Below the pieces are notes generated by a model. It saw nothing but the letters and a program-made list of their open reading frames with translations, was not told the DNA's origin and did not search any database. A DNA stretch of 14,486 nucleotides from Conexibacter sp. (GTDB taxonomy: Bacteria; Actinomycetota; Thermoleophilia; Solirubrobacterales; Solirubrobacteraceae): NCBI GenBank assembly GCA_025964055.1, contig JAOPZP010000077.1, forward strand, positions 1 to 14,486, written 5' to 3'. The position numbers and the translations under genes are program-made. Positions 5,257-13,543 of the stretch are shown here, piece after piece. Position 1 is the first letter of the stretch. The number at the start of each line of letters is the position of its first letter.

Positions 5257-6405
5257 CTACGAGGCGTCCCTGAGGCGCTGGGCCTCGGGGAGCGACTCGA
5301 GCTTTTTCAAGGTGTGGTTCTCGATCTGGCGGATCCGCTCGCGCGTGACGTTGAACGCGCGACCGACCTCCTCCAGGGTACGCGGTCGGCCACCGGTGAG
5401 GCCGAAACGCATCTCGATCACCTCGCGCTCGCGCTGCGGCAGGGCCGCCAGCGCGCGATGCACGTTCTCCTTGCGCAAATTCTCCGCCGCCAGCTCGAAC
5501 GGCGACTCGGCGGTCTGGTCCTCGACGAAGTCGCCCAGCTCGGACTCCTCCTCGTCGCCGATGGGCTTCTCGAGCGAGATCGGCTGCTGGCTCATCCGCA
5601 GGATGTCGCGCACCTCGCGCGACGTGCAGTCCAGCTCGGACGCGATCTCCTCGGGCGACGGCTCGCGGCCGAGCGACTGCACGAGCTGGCGCTCGACGTG
5701 CACGACCTTGTTGAGCTTCTCAACCATGTGCACCGGGATGCGGATGGTGCGGCCCTTGTCCGCGATCGCACGCGTCACGGCCTGCCGGATCCACCACGTG
5801 GCGTACGTGGAGAACTTGTACCCGCGGCGGTAGTCGAACTTCTCGACCGCGCGGATGAGGCCCAGCGAGCCCTCCTGGATCAGGTCCAGGAACGTCAGCC
5901 CGCGGCCCAGGTAGCCCTTGGCGATCGAGACGACGAGGCGGAGGTTCGCCTCGACCATCTGCTGCTTGGCGCCCATGTCGCCGCGCTCGATGCGCTTGGC
6001 CAGCGACACCTCCTGCTCGGCGGTCAGCAGCGCGACGCGGCCGATCGACCGGAGGTACAGGCGCAGCGAGTCGAGGCTCGGCTCGACCGTGAGGTCGATC
6101 TCGGGCTTCTTGCGGGTCTCGGCGGGCGTCGGCGACTGGCGCTCCAGCGCCGCGGCCTCCGCGCGCCCGCTCTCGGACGTGACGGGCTTGCCGTCGGCAG
6201 TGACGATCGAGATGCCCTGCTCGTCGAGGTGCTGGTGCAGCTCCGAGAGCTGCTCCTTGGTGACTTCGACCTCTTCGAGCGTGGTGGTGATCTGCTCGAT
6301 CGTGAGGAACCCGCGCTCATGACCTTCCTGGATGAGCGTGCGGAGCTCGTCAAGCTCCGCGATGGGTGCCTCGTCGGCCAGCAGAACGTCGGTCTTGGTG
6401 CTCAA
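5257..6405 (-). CDS. sigA: principal (housekeeping) RNA polymerase sigma factor
   Basis: RpoD/SigA-type sigma-70 of 382 aa that directs RNA polymerase to housekeeping promoters. Region 1.1 is seen at about 18-68, region 1.2 at about 113-145 (DSLRLYLRSIGRVALLTAEQE), region 2 at about 149-227 with STYATWWIRQAV at 199-210, region 3 at about 230-300, and region 4 at about 320-375 with the helix-turn-helix TLEEVGRAFNVTRERIRQIE. The frame is open to 6594, but I chose the TTG at 6405 because AAGGA lies 5 nt upstream and the conserved part begins soon after; an in-frame ATG at 6444 is the alternative. It is convergent with the ECF sigma gene and divergent from the GTP cyclohydrolase gene. Confidence 0.95.
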   Translation of the reverse strand: MSTKTDVLLADEAPIAELDELRTLIQEGHERGFLTIEQITTTLEEVEVTKEQLSELHQHLDEQGISIVTADGKPVTSESGRAEAAALERQSPTPAETRKKPEIDLTVEPSLDSLRLYLRSIGRVALLTAEQEVSLAKRIERGDMGAKQQMVEANLRLVVSIAKGYLGRGLTFLDLIQEGSLGLIRAVEKFDYRRGYKFSTYATWWIRQAVTRAIADKGRTIRIPVHMVEKLNKVVHVERQLVQSLGREPSPEEIASELDCTSREVRDILRMSQQPISLEKPIGDEEESELGDFVEDQTAESPFELAAENLRKENVHRALAALPQREREVIEMRFGLTGGRPRTLEEVGRAFNVTRERIRQIENHTLKKLESLPEAQRLRDAS

Positions 6406-6474
6406 CCCAATCCTTGTGGACGTCGTTCCCGGGTCAGGGCACATCCGTGCCGCGACCCCTCTCTCTTCCCCACT

Positions 6475-6502
6475 GCAAATTGCGGAACGCACCCCGGGGT
6501 GC
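6475..6502. promoter_or_regulatory. palindromes in the sigA upstream region
   Basis: A perfect 14-bp palindrome, GCACCCCGGGGTGC (6489-6502), lies next to GCAAATTGC (6475-6483). They are 70-97 nt before the sigA start and about 150 nt before the divergent mptA start. They could be an operator or part of the sigA leader. No regulator is implied by the sequence. The rest of the 244-bp divergent region shows no convincing full promoter. Confidence 0.3.
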
Positions 6503-6633
6503 AAGTGCGACGGAGACCGCCGCAGGAGGCTGAGCCTTGGTTTCCTCTCGTCTCCGACGGAGGGACTCGTAGCCGACGACGGGATTGTTAGCACAGGTTA
6601 GGAGCAGCAGGGAATCCCATGATCTGTGGTCGA

Positions 6634-6639
6634 TAGGCT
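6634..6639 (+). promoter_or_regulatory. -10-like element of the GTP cyclohydrolase gene
   Basis: TAGGCT ends 10 nt before the ATG at 6650, the same gap as at 3944 and 13544. No -35 is recognised. It supports the choice of 6650 over the upstream GTG at 6626, which would precede the hexamer. Confidence 0.35.
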
Positions 6640-6649
6640 GAATCGGGTC

Positions 6650-7648
6650 ATGCAGCCGACCGCCACCCCGCAAGCCTCCCCGGACGTCCAGGCTCAGCGG
6701 CCCACCGTGCACGTCTCGCTCTCCCGCGTCGGGGTCACCGGCGTGGAGAAGGTCATCCGGATCTCGCGCGAGGGCCACGAGGAGCTCTACTGGGCCAAGC
6801 TCGAGTGCTTCGTCGACCTCGGGCCCCAGCAGAAGGGCGCGCACATGTCGCGCTTCGAGGAGACCGTCAACGACGTCATCGGCGAGGTCATCCTGGGAAC
6901 TTCGGCCTTCCGGGCCGAGGAGCTGGCCCAGCGGATCGCCGAGGAGGTGCGCCAGCGTCAGGACGCCAAGCGCGCCGAGGTGACGATCGCAGCCCGCTAC
7001 CCGGAGAACAAGCCGGCGCCCGTGAGCGGCATCCAGACGCAGGAGCTGTACACGCTCTTCGGCACCGCGGTGGCGACCGAGACCGGCACGCGCCGGCTCA
7101 TCGGCGTCGCCGCCCAGGGCATCACGGCCTGCCCGTGCGCCCAGCAGCTGGTTGCCGGAGCGGCACGGCAACGTCTGAGCGCGGACGGGTTCGACGACCA
7201 CCAGATCGAGCAGATCTTCGAGAGCGTCCCCGTGGCGACCCACAACCAGCGCGGCCTCGGCACGCTGCACGTCGGCTGCCCCGAGGACGTCGACCTCGAC
7301 ATCGACGCGGCCACGCTGCTGCGCATCGTCGAGGACTCGATGTCCTCCGAGATCTACGAGATGATGAAGCGCTCGGACGAGGCCGCCGTCGTCGAGAAGG
7401 CCCACCGCCGTCCGCGCTTCGTCGAGGACTGCGTCCGCGAGATGATCAAGGGCGTCGCCGACGGCCTGCCCGAGCTCGATCCCCGCGCGTTCGTCTCCGC
7501 GCGCCAGGAGAACCTCGAGACGATCCACCAGCACAACGTCGTGGCGGAGCGCCACGGGCAGCTCGACGAGCTCCGGCGCGAGCTCGAATCCGGCGAGCAC
7601 GCCGAGCGCCACGTGACGATGCGGGAGTGGCTGGACGGGCGCATCTAG
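6650..7648 (+). CDS. mptA: GTP cyclohydrolase, MptA/FolE2 (type IB) family
   Basis: Metal-dependent GTP cyclohydrolase of 332 aa that opens GTP at the first step of pterin/folate-type cofactor synthesis. Family motifs seen are KGAHMSRFEE (62-71), CPCAQ (161-165) and THNQRG (197-202). The Cys of CPCAQ and His of the later motifs are the expected metal-site region. CPCAQ followed by an insert of about 30 residues before VPVATHNQRG resembles the archaeal MptA form, which makes a cyclic phosphate product, more than bacterial FolE2, which has CPCSKE. I infer the MptA subtype from this; the actual product is not proven. There are no other folate genes nearby. It is divergent from sigA. The start at 6650 is supported by a -10-like TAGGCT 10 nt upstream; GTG at 6626 is the alternative. 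Confidence 0.9.
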   Translation: MQPTATPQASPDVQAQRPTVHVSLSRVGVTGVEKVIRISREGHEELYWAKLECFVDLGPQQKGAHMSRFEETVNDVIGEVILGTSAFRAEELAQRIAEEVRQRQDAKRAEVTIAARYPENKPAPVSGIQTQELYTLFGTAVATETGTRRLIGVAAQGITACPCAQQLVAGAARQRLSADGFDDHQIEQIFESVPVATHNQRGLGTLHVGCPEDVDLDIDAATLLRIVEDSMSSEIYEMMKRSDEAAVVEKAHRRPRFVEDCVREMIKGVADGLPELDPRAFVSARQENLETIHQHNVVAERHGQLDELRRELESGEHAERHVTMREWLDGRI

Positions 7649-7716
7649 CCGCCCCGTGAGGCGCGGGCGCTGACCGTCGCCCTCAAGACCGGTGAGCGGG
7701 TGCCGACGCCCGGGGG

Positions 7717-10227
7717 GTGACGTCCCCTCCCCCAGGGCGGCTGCTGCGCATCCTCGGCGTGGCGGTCCTCTACGCGTTGGCCACCCGCCTGGCGCTGGCC
7801 ACCTCGCTCAGCAGCGGCGTCGTGGCCGTGTGGCCCGCCGCCGGCATCGCGCTGGGTCTGCTGCTGCGGGGCGGCGTCGGGCTGTGGCCCGGCGTGCTGC
7901 TCGGGGCCTACGCGGCCAAGGCGACCGGCGTGCATGGTCCGGTCGGCGCGATCGGCGGCGCGCTGGCCCCGACCGTCGAGGTCGTGCTGTGCGTCGTGCT
8001 CATCGGCCGCTTCGTACGACCCATCCAGCGCGCCGACGTCCGCCGCTGCGCCGGCCTGCTCGCCATCGCCGCGGGGGCGCTGTGCAGCGCCGTGATCGGT
8101 CAGACCACGTTGTGGCTGCAGGGTCAGATGCTCGGCCCCGACTGGGCCACCGCGGTGCTGCGCTGGGCGATGGGCGACATGGTCGGGATGCTCCTGCTGA
8201 CGCCGATGCTGCTGGCGGTCGGCCGCTCGCTGCCCCGCCCGCGGGCACTGCGGGTCGTCGAGGACGTCACGGCCTGCGGCCTGGTCCTCCTCGTGGCGCA
8301 GGCCGTCTTCCACAGCGCCCAGGGCCAGATCTGGCTGCTGATCCCGATGGGCGTGTGGCTCGTGCTGCGCTCGTCGCCGCTGAGCGCGTCGGCCGCTGCC
8401 TTCGGGCTGACCATCATCGCCGTCGACTCCACCGCCGCGGGGCACGGCCCGCTGGCCACCGGCCATCCGGCGTCCGACGTGCTGCAGGCCCAGGCCTTCG
8501 CGGTGATGATCGCGGCCTGCCTCTACATGCTGTCGTCGCTGACGGCCGACCGCCGCCGGATGTTCGACCAGCACCGCCGCCTGGCCGAGGAGGATGCGGC
8601 GCTGCGGCGCGTCGCCACCGCCGTCGCCGGCGGCGCCAGCCCGCAGGACGTCGCCGAGCTGGCCGGCCGCGAGGTCGCGACGCTGACGGCGCTGCACGTC
8701 GGCGTCGTCGTCGCCTTCCAGCCCGGCTCCGACGTCGTGCGCTGCATCGGCCAGGGCGTGGTCGGCGGCTTCGACGCTCCGCCCCTGCCGACGTCCGTCG
8801 CGATCGCGCCCGGCAGCGCCATCGACCGGCTGCGCCGCACCGGCGTGGCCGAGCGCTTCGACGAGCGCGGCGAGCACGAGCTGACCATGGCGCCCTACAC
8901 CCAGCGGATCGCGGCGCCGGTCGTCATCGACGCGCGCCTCTGGGGCGCGCTGATCGTCTGCACCACCTCCACCGCCGACCTGCCCGCCGACGTCGAGCTG
9001 CGCGTCGAGCGCTTCGCGGCACTGATGAGCATGGCGATCGCCAACGCCGACGCCCAGGCGCGGCTCGTCGCCCAGGCGACCACCGACCCGCTCACCGGCC
9101 TCGTCAACCACCGCGCCTTCCACGAGCGCCTGCGCGAGGAGGTCGCCTCCGCCCTGCGCCACGGCCGCGAGCTCGCCGTCGTGGTCTTCGACATCGATCA
9201 CTTCAAGCAGGTCAACGACTCGCTGGGCCACGTCGGCGGCGACGCCGTGCTGGCCGAGACCGCCCGCCGGATGTCCGCGGCGTCGCGCAAGGGCGAGATC
9301 GTCGCGCGCATCGGCGGCGACGAGCTGGCGCTGCTGATGCCGGGCGTCGGCGGCGAGGAGGCCCACGCCGCGGCCGAGCGCGTGCGCCGCGCCGTCGCCG
9401 CGGCGCCCTTCGACCAGGCCGGCGTCATGACGCTCTCGGCAGGCGTGTGCGACCTCACCCAGGCCGTCGAGCCCGAGGAGCTGCTGCGCCTGGCCGACGG
9501 CGCGCTGTACTGGGCCAAGGCCCACGGCCGCGACGCGTGCATCCGCTACAGCCCGCAGGTGGTCGAGGAGCTCTCGGCCGACGAGCGCGCCGACCGCCTC
9601 GAGCACGCCCGCGCGCTGGCCGCGCTCGGCGCGCTGGCCAAGGCCATCGACGCCAAGGACCCGGCGACGATCCGCCACTCCGAGCGCGTCGCCGCGCTCG
9701 CCTCCGAGCTGGCGACCGAGGCCGGCTGGTCGGCCGCCGGGGTCGCGCGCCTGCACGACGCGGCGCTGGTCCACGACGTCGGCAAGATCGGCGTGCCCGA
9801 CGCCGTGCTGAGCAAGCCCGGCCGGCTGGACGACACCGAGTACGAGATCATCAAGCGCCACGCCGACCTCGGCGCGCGCATCGTGGCCGGCGTCCTGGAT
9901 CCCGAGCAGGTCGCCTGGGTGCGCGGCCACCACGAGCGCCACGACGGCCGCGGCTACCCCGACGGCCTGGCCGGCGACCAGATCATCGAGGGCGCGTGGC
10001 TGATGGCGCTGGCCGACGGCTGGGACGCCATGACTGGCGCGCGCGTCTACAGCGCGCCGAAGTCCTACGAGGCGGCCCTGGAGGAGGTGCGCCGCCACGA
10101 CGGCGCGCAGTTCCACCCCAGCGCGGTCGCGGCGCTGGAGCGCCTGGCGCAGCGCGGCACGCTGCGGGCGCTGACCGCCGAGGCCTGCCTGCCGGCGCCG
10201 GCCGTGCCGGTCCCGACCGTCGTCTAG
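7717..10227 (+). CDS. membrane MASE1-GAF-GGDEF-HD-GYP cyclic-di-GMP signalling protein
   Basis: Protein of 836 aa that combines a domain for making cyclic-di-GMP with one for degrading it. The N-terminus (about 9-275) is a multi-helix MASE1-like membrane sensor. A GAF-like domain spans about 290-445. The GGDEF domain (about 452-612) has FDIDHFKQVND and reads GGDEL at 533-537 instead of GGDEF. The inhibitory RxxD site appears replaced by RKGE. The HD-GYP phosphodiesterase domain (about 630-820) has HDVGK (686-690) and HHERHDGRGYPDG (738-750), so it looks intact. The balance of activities cannot be told from sequence. The start is a GTG at 7717 without a clear Shine-Dalgarno site, immediately before the first hydrophobic helix. 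Its stop overlaps that of pgsA. Confidence 0.92.
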   Translation: MTSPPPGRLLRILGVAVLYALATRLALATSLSSGVVAVWPAAGIALGLLLRGGVGLWPGVLLGAYAAKATGVHGPVGAIGGALAPTVEVVLCVVLIGRFVRPIQRADVRRCAGLLAIAAGALCSAVIGQTTLWLQGQMLGPDWATAVLRWAMGDMVGMLLLTPMLLAVGRSLPRPRALRVVEDVTACGLVLLVAQAVFHSAQGQIWLLIPMGVWLVLRSSPLSASAAAFGLTIIAVDSTAAGHGPLATGHPASDVLQAQAFAVMIAACLYMLSSLTADRRRMFDQHRRLAEEDAALRRVATAVAGGASPQDVAELAGREVATLTALHVGVVVAFQPGSDVVRCIGQGVVGGFDAPPLPTSVAIAPGSAIDRLRRTGVAERFDERGEHELTMAPYTQRIAAPVVIDARLWGALIVCTTSTADLPADVELRVERFAALMSMAIANADAQARLVAQATTDPLTGLVNHRAFHERLREEVASALRHGRELAVVVFDIDHFKQVNDSLGHVGGDAVLAETARRMSAASRKGEIVARIGGDELALLMPGVGGEEAHAAAERVRRAVAAAPFDQAGVMTLSAGVCDLTQAVEPEELLRLADGALYWAKAHGRDACIRYSPQVVEELSADERADRLEHARALAALGALAKAIDAKDPATIRHSERVAALASELATEAGWSAAGVARLHDAALVHDVGKIGVPDAVLSKPGRLDDTEYEIIKRHADLGARIVAGVLDPEQVAWVRGHHERHDGRGYPDGLAGDQIIEGAWLMALADGWDAMTGARVYSAPKSYEAALEEVRRHDGAQFHPSAVAALERLAQRGTLRALTAEACLPAPAVPVPTVV

Positions 10228-10808
10228 GACCGCGGCTCGGTGGCCGCGTCGGCGGCCTTGTGCTGCAGCCGGCGCTCCTCGGCCTCGCGCAGCATGCGGC
10301 GCAGGCCGAAGAAGTAGTCGACGCCCGAGATCACGGTCACGGCCACGGCGGCGTAGACCAGCAGGTCGACCCAGAGCGGCGTCGGGTCGAAGGCGATCAG
10401 GAAGAAGATCGCGGCCACCTGGACCATCGTCTTGACCTTGCCCCAGCCCGCGGCGGGGATGATCACGCCCTGCGCCGTCGCCGCCATGCGCGTCACCGTG
10501 ACCGCCAGCTCGCGCGTGACGATGACCATCGCGATCCACGGCTGCAGCCGGTCCAGCGACACGAGCGCGAAGAGCGCCGCGATGACCAGCAGCTTGTCGG
10601 CGATCGGGTCCATCAACTTGCCGAACGTCGTGATCGAGTTGCGCGCCCGCGCGATGTAGCCGTCGATCGCATCGGTGGCCGAGGCGGCCGCGAAGACGAT
10701 CGCCGCCAGCAGGTCGTTGCCCGTCTCCCCCAACAGCGCGACGACCAGCACCGGGACCAGGAGGATCCGCACGACGGTCAGTACGTTGGGCAAATTGAGT
10801 GGCAGCAC
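10224..10808 (-). CDS. pgsA: CDP-diacylglycerol--glycerol-3-phosphate 3-phosphatidyltransferase
   Basis: Integral membrane enzyme of 194 aa that makes phosphatidylglycerol phosphate from CDP-diacylglycerol and glycerol-3-phosphate. The CDP-alcohol phosphotransferase signature is complete: D46, D49-G50, A53-R54, G63, D67 and D71. Several hydrophobic helices and a charged C-terminal tail fit the family, as does the length. The start is the GTG at 10808, giving the typical LPNVLTVVRILLVP N-terminus; no Shine-Dalgarno site is seen, and TTG at 10793 is a possible alternative. Related CDP-alcohol transferases cannot be wholly excluded, but PgsA is the best fit. It lies 50 bp downstream of the exporter gene on the same strand, so co-transcription is possible. 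Confidence 0.92.
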   Translation of the reverse strand: MLPLNLPNVLTVVRILLVPVLVVALLGETGNDLLAAIVFAAASATDAIDGYIARARNSITTFGKLMDPIADKLLVIAALFALVSLDRLQPWIAMVIVTRELAVTVTRMAATAQGVIIPAAGWGKVKTMVQVAAIFFLIAFDPTPLWVDLLVYAAVAVTVISGVDYFFGLRRMLREAEERRLQHKAADAATEPRS

Positions 10809-10820
10809 GGCTTGCTACGG

Positions 10821-10844
10821 GCAGTACCCGCGGGCGCAGTATCC
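10821..10844. repeat. short imperfect direct repeat upstream of pgsA
   Basis: GCAGTACCC (10821-10829) and GCAGTATCC (10836-10844) are nearly identical with a 15-bp period, separated by GCGGGC. They fill the 50-bp gap before pgsA. It may be a regulator site or chance. Confidence 0.3.
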
Positions 10845-10858
10845 CCGACCGCGCTGGG

Positions 10859-11740
10859 TCAGGCCTCGGGGGATGGCGCGGCGGACCGCGAGACGCCGAC
10901 GCTGGCCGCCACGACCAGCCCGATCGCCACCAGCTCGCGGACGCCCAGCGCCTGGCCGAGCACGAGGAAGCCGGCCAGCGCGGCGACCCCCGGCTCCAGG
11001 CTCATGAGCACGCCGAAGACGTTGGCGGGCATGCGCCGCAGCGCCTCGGTCTCCAGGCTGTAGGGGACGACGCTGCTGAGCAGCGCGACGCCGAACCCCA
11101 AGGCCACCAGGTCGGGCTGCAGGAGCGCGGAGCCCGCCTCGGCGATGCCGGGGATCACCGGCACGAGCGCGGCGACGACCATCGCCAGCGCCAGGCCCTC
11201 GCTGCCGTCGAAGACGTGCGTCGCGCGCTGCGCGATCAGGATGTAGGCCGCCCAGCACGCCGCGGCCGCGAGGATCAGGACGACGCCGACGGGGTCGAGT
11301 CCCTGGCCGCCGAACGGATTGGACAGCAGCACGATGCCCAGCGCCGCGAGGCCGGCCCAGAACAGGTCCAGGCGCCGGCGCGACGTCGCCACCGCGACGC
11401 CGAGCGGGCCGGCGAACTCCATCGTCACGGCGACCCCGAGCGGAATGCGCTCCAGCGCCTCGTAGAAGAACAGGTTCATCGCGCCGAGCGTCAGCCCGAA
11501 GAGGACGACGAGCCGCAGTGCGCGCGGCGGGCGCCCGCGCACGCGCGGGCGCCAGAGGACCATCAGGACCAGCGCGGCGAACATCAGCCGCAGCAGCGAG
11601 GTGCCGCCCGGGCCGAGGTCGTCGAACATCGTCGCGGCGAGCGCCGCGCCGAACTGGATCGAGGTCACCCCGGTGAGCACGAGCCCGATCGGAGGGACGC
11701 GACCGAGGCCGGGCAGCCCCTTCGCCGTGGCAGTCGTCAC
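10859..11740 (-). CDS. EamA-family (RhtA-like) transporter
   Basis: Inner-membrane drug/metabolite-superfamily transporter of 293 aa with two EamA repeats (about 15-140 and 145-280) and about ten hydrophobic helices. Features such as FYEALERIPLGVAVTMEF and VVPYSLETEALRRM resemble the RhtA group, which exports threonine and homoserine. The substrate here is unknown. The start at 11740 is an ATG after a short upstream gap; the divergent aldo/keto reductase gene starts 88 bp away. No unusual features in the protein. Confidence 0.88.
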   Translation of the reverse strand: MTTATAKGLPGLGRVPPIGLVLTGVTSIQFGAALAATMFDDLGPGGTSLLRLMFAALVLMVLWRPRVRGRPPRALRLVVLFGLTLGAMNLFFYEALERIPLGVAVTMEFAGPLGVAVATSRRRLDLFWAGLAALGIVLLSNPFGGQGLDPVGVVLILAAAACWAAYILIAQRATHVFDGSEGLALAMVVAALVPVIPGIAEAGSALLQPDLVALGFGVALLSSVVPYSLETEALRRMPANVFGVLMSLEPGVAALAGFLVLGQALGVRELVAIGLVVAASVGVSRSAAPSPEA

Positions 11741-11789
11741 CGGTCGTGACGGTACCCGGCCGCGCCGCCGAGCGGCCGCGACGACGGCC

Positions 11790-11819
11790 TACGCTGGCCA
11801 GACCGACAACTACCGGAAG
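11790..11819 (+). promoter_or_regulatory. -10-like box and ribosome binding site of the aldo/keto reductase gene
   Basis: TACGCT (11790-11795) is a -10-like hexamer without a clear -35. GGAAGG (11814-11819) lies 9 nt before the ATG at 11829 and fixes that start within a frame open from 11601. It is one of few clear Shine-Dalgarno sites in the window. Confidence 0.45.
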
Positions 11820-11828
11820 GTCTTCGAG

Positions 11829-12806
<978 letters not shown>

Positions 12807-12828
12807 GCCCGCCGCGCGCCATCCCTCC

Positions 12829-12898
12829 GCACCCCGGCCGGCGCTCCTCGCCGAGCGACATCCTCGTCCGCTCGGCGACGACCGCCGGCCGCGGGTGC
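12829..12898. terminator. 70-nt inverted repeat between convergent genes, probable bidirectional terminator
   Basis: Arms pair in three blocks: GCACCC with GGGTGC, CGGCCGGCG with CGCCGGCCG, and CGCCGAGCG with CGCTCGGCG. A partly paired 5 by 5 internal loop and one bulged C (12892) interrupt the stem, and the apical loop is 11 nt (12858-12868). It starts 22 nt after the reductase stop and ends 8 nt before the stop of the opposing gene. There is no T tract, so terminator function is inferred from position. Confidence 0.6.
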
Positions 12899-12906
12899 AG
12901 CGGGTC

Positions 12907-13344
12907 CTACCGCGCCATCGCGACCGGGAACGGGCGGAAGCCCGGATGCCGGCCGCTGTCGACGACGAGCATGTCCACGCGGCAGGAGGCCCGCCAGCGC
13001 AGCTCGCGGGCGAGCGAGGTCCATCCCGCCGGCACCACGATCAACTCGGCGTCGTGCTCGCTGGCGACCGCACACAGGGCCGCGACCAGCCCGCACCGGC
13101 GGACGTGGCCGCTGACCGTCAGGCCGGCAGCACTGAGTGCTCCCTCGACGTCCGCGAGAACGGCGTCGACCTCGGCCCGGCGACCCAGCGTCCGTGCCAG
13201 CTCCTGTGCGCGCGCGCCCGGCGGCTCCCATGCCGCCACGACGTGAACCTTGCCGCCACGCCCTTCGGCCACGGCCCCGGCGTACCAGGCTGCTGCTTCG
13301 GCGGCGGGCGAGCCGTCGGCAGGTACGACGATGTTCGTGGTCAT
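12907..13344 (-). CDS. UspA-like universal stress protein, degenerate nucleotide site
   Basis: Small soluble protein of 145 aa. The N-terminal strand NIVVPADGSPAAEAAAWYA and the following HVVAAWEPP match the Usp fold, and AELIVVP marks the fourth strand. The usual Gly-rich ATP motif that should follow it is replaced by AGWTSLARELRWRASCRVDMLVVDSG, so nucleotide binding is doubtful. Two starts have Shine-Dalgarno sites: 13344 (GGAG, 9 nt upstream) and 13362 (GAGG, 4 nt upstream). I chose 13344 because the domain begins there. The frame is open to 13626, but the upstream part is Arg-rich and lacks domain character. A 17-bp palindrome lies 40-74 bp upstream. Confidence 0.75.
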   Translation of the reverse strand: MTTNIVVPADGSPAAEAAAWYAGAVAEGRGGKVHVVAAWEPPGARAQELARTLGRRAEVDAVLADVEGALSAAGLTVSGHVRRCGLVAALCAVASEHDAELIVVPAGWTSLARELRWRASCRVDMLVVDSGRHPGFRPFPVAMAR

Positions 13345-13401
13345 GGTTGGGGTCTCCGGCATGGTTCCTCGGCTCCGTGCACTCCCTAGGCGTTCGTCGT
13401 G

Positions 13402-13418
13402 ACGGAACGACGTTCCGT
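13402..13418. promoter_or_regulatory. 17-bp operator-like palindrome
   Basis: ACGGAAC and GTTCCGT are perfect inverted arms around GAC. The site lies in the 199-bp divergent region between the UspA-like gene and the oxidoreductase gene. Its size and symmetry suit a TetR-like or similar dimeric repressor, but no regulator gene is adjacent. Confidence 0.4.
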
Positions 13419-13504
13419 GGCGCCGGCGAACGCGCCCGGCGGGCGCGCGCCGCCGGCGGCCCCGACCACGACGCGGCGTCCTACCGCTCTGGACCATGGA
13501 GTGG

Positions 13505-13533
13505 TTGCCTCCGGCGCCGGAGTGGACTACGGT
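13505..13533 (+). promoter_or_regulatory. promoter of the FAD-dependent oxidoreductase gene
   Basis: TTGCCT (13505-13510), a 17-bp spacer and TACGGT (13528-13533) form a good housekeeping-type promoter. The ATG at 13544 follows after 10 nt, so the transcript would have only a few leader bases. Confidence 0.6.
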
Positions 13534-13543
13534 CGCCCGTTTC

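Noticed and set aside
6406..6594. Longer sigA with start at 6594 or 6444
   Set aside because: The added residues have no sigma-factor character, and the TTG at 6405 has a clear Shine-Dalgarno site (AAGGA). The ATG at 6444 remains a minor alternative.
7645..10539. 964-codon open frame on the minus strand opposite the c-di-GMP gene
   Set aside because: Repetitive Gly/Arg/Ala/Asp/His composition without domains, antisense to a clear MASE1-GAF-GGDEF-HD-GYP protein and to part of pgsA. It is a GC-rich shadow frame.
7692..11063. 1123-codon open frame on the plus strand
   Set aside because: Arg/Pro/Ala-rich and overlapping the c-di-GMP gene in another frame, pgsA and the exporter. No motif supports it.
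13402..13418. LexA (SOS) box
   Set aside because: GAAC and GTTC are separated by 3 bases, whereas actinobacterial and Bacillus LexA sites have 4. Reported instead as an unassigned operator-like palindrome.
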